Shown: piece after piece, positions 62,306 through 64,000 of the stretch
How positions within the stretch are numbered: the first letter of the stretch is position 1
How the letters are laid out: every line of letters begins with the position of its first letter
Assembly (NCBI GenBank): GCA_964247055.1
Contig: OZ176053.1
Coordinates: 8,990,001 to 9,054,000 of the forward strand
Reading direction: 5' to 3'
DNA from: Paragordius varius
Lineage: Eukaryota; Nematomorpha
DNA length: 64,000 bases
The notes under the pieces: model-generated
Told to the model about the DNA's origin: nothing
What the model saw: only the letters and a program-made list of their open reading frames with translations
Databases searched by the model: none
Made by a program: the position numbers and the translations under genes

Positions 62306-64000
62306 AGTTAATGGGCGATTTATCTAAAGTGACAGAAAAGAATATAATAAAGCACAAAGCGTAAACGTAATATTTATTATTTTTTTGTGATTTTTCTTAA
62401 CCTTACTACTCGTCATTTAATAAATAAATTTTCTTTTAATCCACTAACCCTATTTAAACCCTAAATTCGTATTTTGTATACCTGTGATTTTATTATTTTT
62501 CTTAAGTCCCTCACATTTCTGTTTTGGGAATGTTAAGAAAAAATTATTTGCAAATAGATAAGGTAACATCCTCAAAAATTCAGATTATGCTAACTAAACA
62601 TTAATTTTCTTTGTCAAAAATATTAGAATTTAAAAAGGAGTCTATATTTTCCGTGCTTTCTTCGAGAATGATTTTCACAATATGTATATTCGTATTAATA
62701 TTGTAAAATTTACTGATATAGGAATAGGGCGCGCCTTTTTGATTACTAAATAGTTTTAGTATAATTCTTTAAAATTATTTTTATAATATAAATATACCAT
62801 TATATAAATAGCTGTTTTTCTTAAATAAATAGCGCCTAAATTAATGTATCTTTCACCTTTGTAAAACAGTAATCTATATATATCATTTCTGCAAGAAATT
62901 TATAAGATCTTCTTTTATTAATTACTAGATTCCTTCGTGTTCAACAATTATTACCTATCTATTGTTTTATTTTCCGTGTATTTCTCATTAAATATTTGTT
63001 AATAAAACGGTTAAAAATGATATATATTATGTATATATATATATATATATTCATTATATAATCTTAGAAAATATTTATGTTAAAATAAATAAATCAGAAA
63101 TAAATCACGCATTTACACTGAGAAAATTTACTAATTTTGACAATCATATTGTAGAAAACCATGTTTTTAACCGTTAAATCAACACATAATCTTAATTTTA
63201 AGGTGTAACATATATTTTTGAGTGTTCCAAATCAACGGCACACATCTTCAAATACTTAAAATTGGTTTGATATGATGAGTCTTTTAATTTGCTAAAATTT
63301 TCAAATTAATTTGTGTGTTCACTGAGTATCTTTATGTCTGTTAAGCGTATTGTATAATGCGACAAATCACATACGAATCTGTCTCGTAAATGCTTATACA
63401 CATCTCCTATCCTATATATGATAGAATAAAATGTAGATCTGTTAGATTTTTAAAGTTGATAAAGCAACATAACAGAACAGAACAGAGATCCTTTTGGAGA
63501 GATAACAAACAAAAAATTATCATTTATTTCTAACAGTTATCCCTTGCCACAGAAAAAAGTTTGAATGTTCTAATTTAACACATCTTACACAACAGAAATA
63601 ATATCACACACACACACAATGTTTATATGTATTTTGACTAAATCTTTACATGTATAAAACAAAAATGTATCCAAAAAACCTCATCAATCGTAAAAAGATC
63701 ATTATCAGTTTTGTCGATAAAAATGGTTTTTAATTGTTATAGTAATGACATTCTTTTAATATACTTAAAATATACAAATTTATTCAAATTTTAATTAAAA
63801 ATAATGTATTTAATCAGATATTAATTAATTTTTTTGGTAAATTTGAAAGATATTTTGACAATCTTTAAAATCTTTTTGAAAACAAAATAAACGATAACAA
63901 AAGCAAGCTTGCTAAATTATTGATACATTGGTGTAAATATACTTATAAATCAAAAAAAACTTATTTCCAAGTGCCTTCCATAGTTTGTGTTCGTTATCAA
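62306..64000. other. Upstream of the Ser/Asn-rich frame, no gene recognised
   Basis: AT-rich, with a (TA)n run near 63033-63049 and a short ACAC run at 63607-63618. Earlier exons of the minus-strand frame may lie here or beyond the window, but none is recognisable. Confidence 0.4.

Overview
The window is very AT-rich eukaryotic DNA with spliced genes, a standard stop-codon set and a heavy load of DNA transposons. Homology read by eye identifies DHX34, SIRT6, TBCK, ARPC3, TPPP, glycogenin, FAM210A and mitochondrial MCAT, a set that points to an animal. Nine introns of 22-26 nt in three genes are far below normal animal intron size. From general knowledge, introns this short are known in dicyemid mesozoans, so a reduced or parasitic animal of that kind is a reasonable guess, but it is not proven here.

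Layout. 174-16638 is a tight three-gene block: DHX34 (+, 5' end outside the window) meets SIRT6 (-) tail to tail with 60 bp between stop codons, and SIRT6 and TBCK (+) start head to head 53 bp apart. 17114-24774 is a transposon cluster: two hAT elements with exact 8-bp target duplications, a hAT MITE and a nested Tc1/mariner-type MITE. ARPC3 (26893-27543, -) is only 651 bp with six exons. TPPP (29886-32712, +) follows. Glycogenin (34943-42176, -) carries a long linker and a tail beyond its usual C-terminus. 42.2-47.9 kb holds no recognisable gene, mainly foldback repeats. FAM210A (47973-48752, +) and MCAT (51887-54114, -) come next, both expected to be mitochondrial. 54.4-60 kb is again repeats. 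An unrecognised Ser/Asn-rich reading frame lies at 61397-62305 (-).

The genes do not form a pathway; they are housekeeping functions (NMD helicase, chromatin deacylase, mTOR/trafficking regulator, Arp2/3 subunit, microtubule bundler, glycogen primer, mitochondrial factors). The two strongest observations are the ultra-short introns (exon sums are exact multiples of three in every gene where I could place all exons) and an MCAT homologue whose open frame has lost the nucleophile serine, the catalytic histidine and the GQGSQ loop, suggesting a pseudoenzyme. Introns are bimodal: 22-26 nt, or about 60 nt to more than 2 kb, the longest ones filled with transposons. These include a non-autonomous Helitron family with clear termini. 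No retrovirus-like or Polinton-like element was recognised. Exon borders were placed by eye from GT-AG sites, reading frame and remembered family sequences; no search was run.
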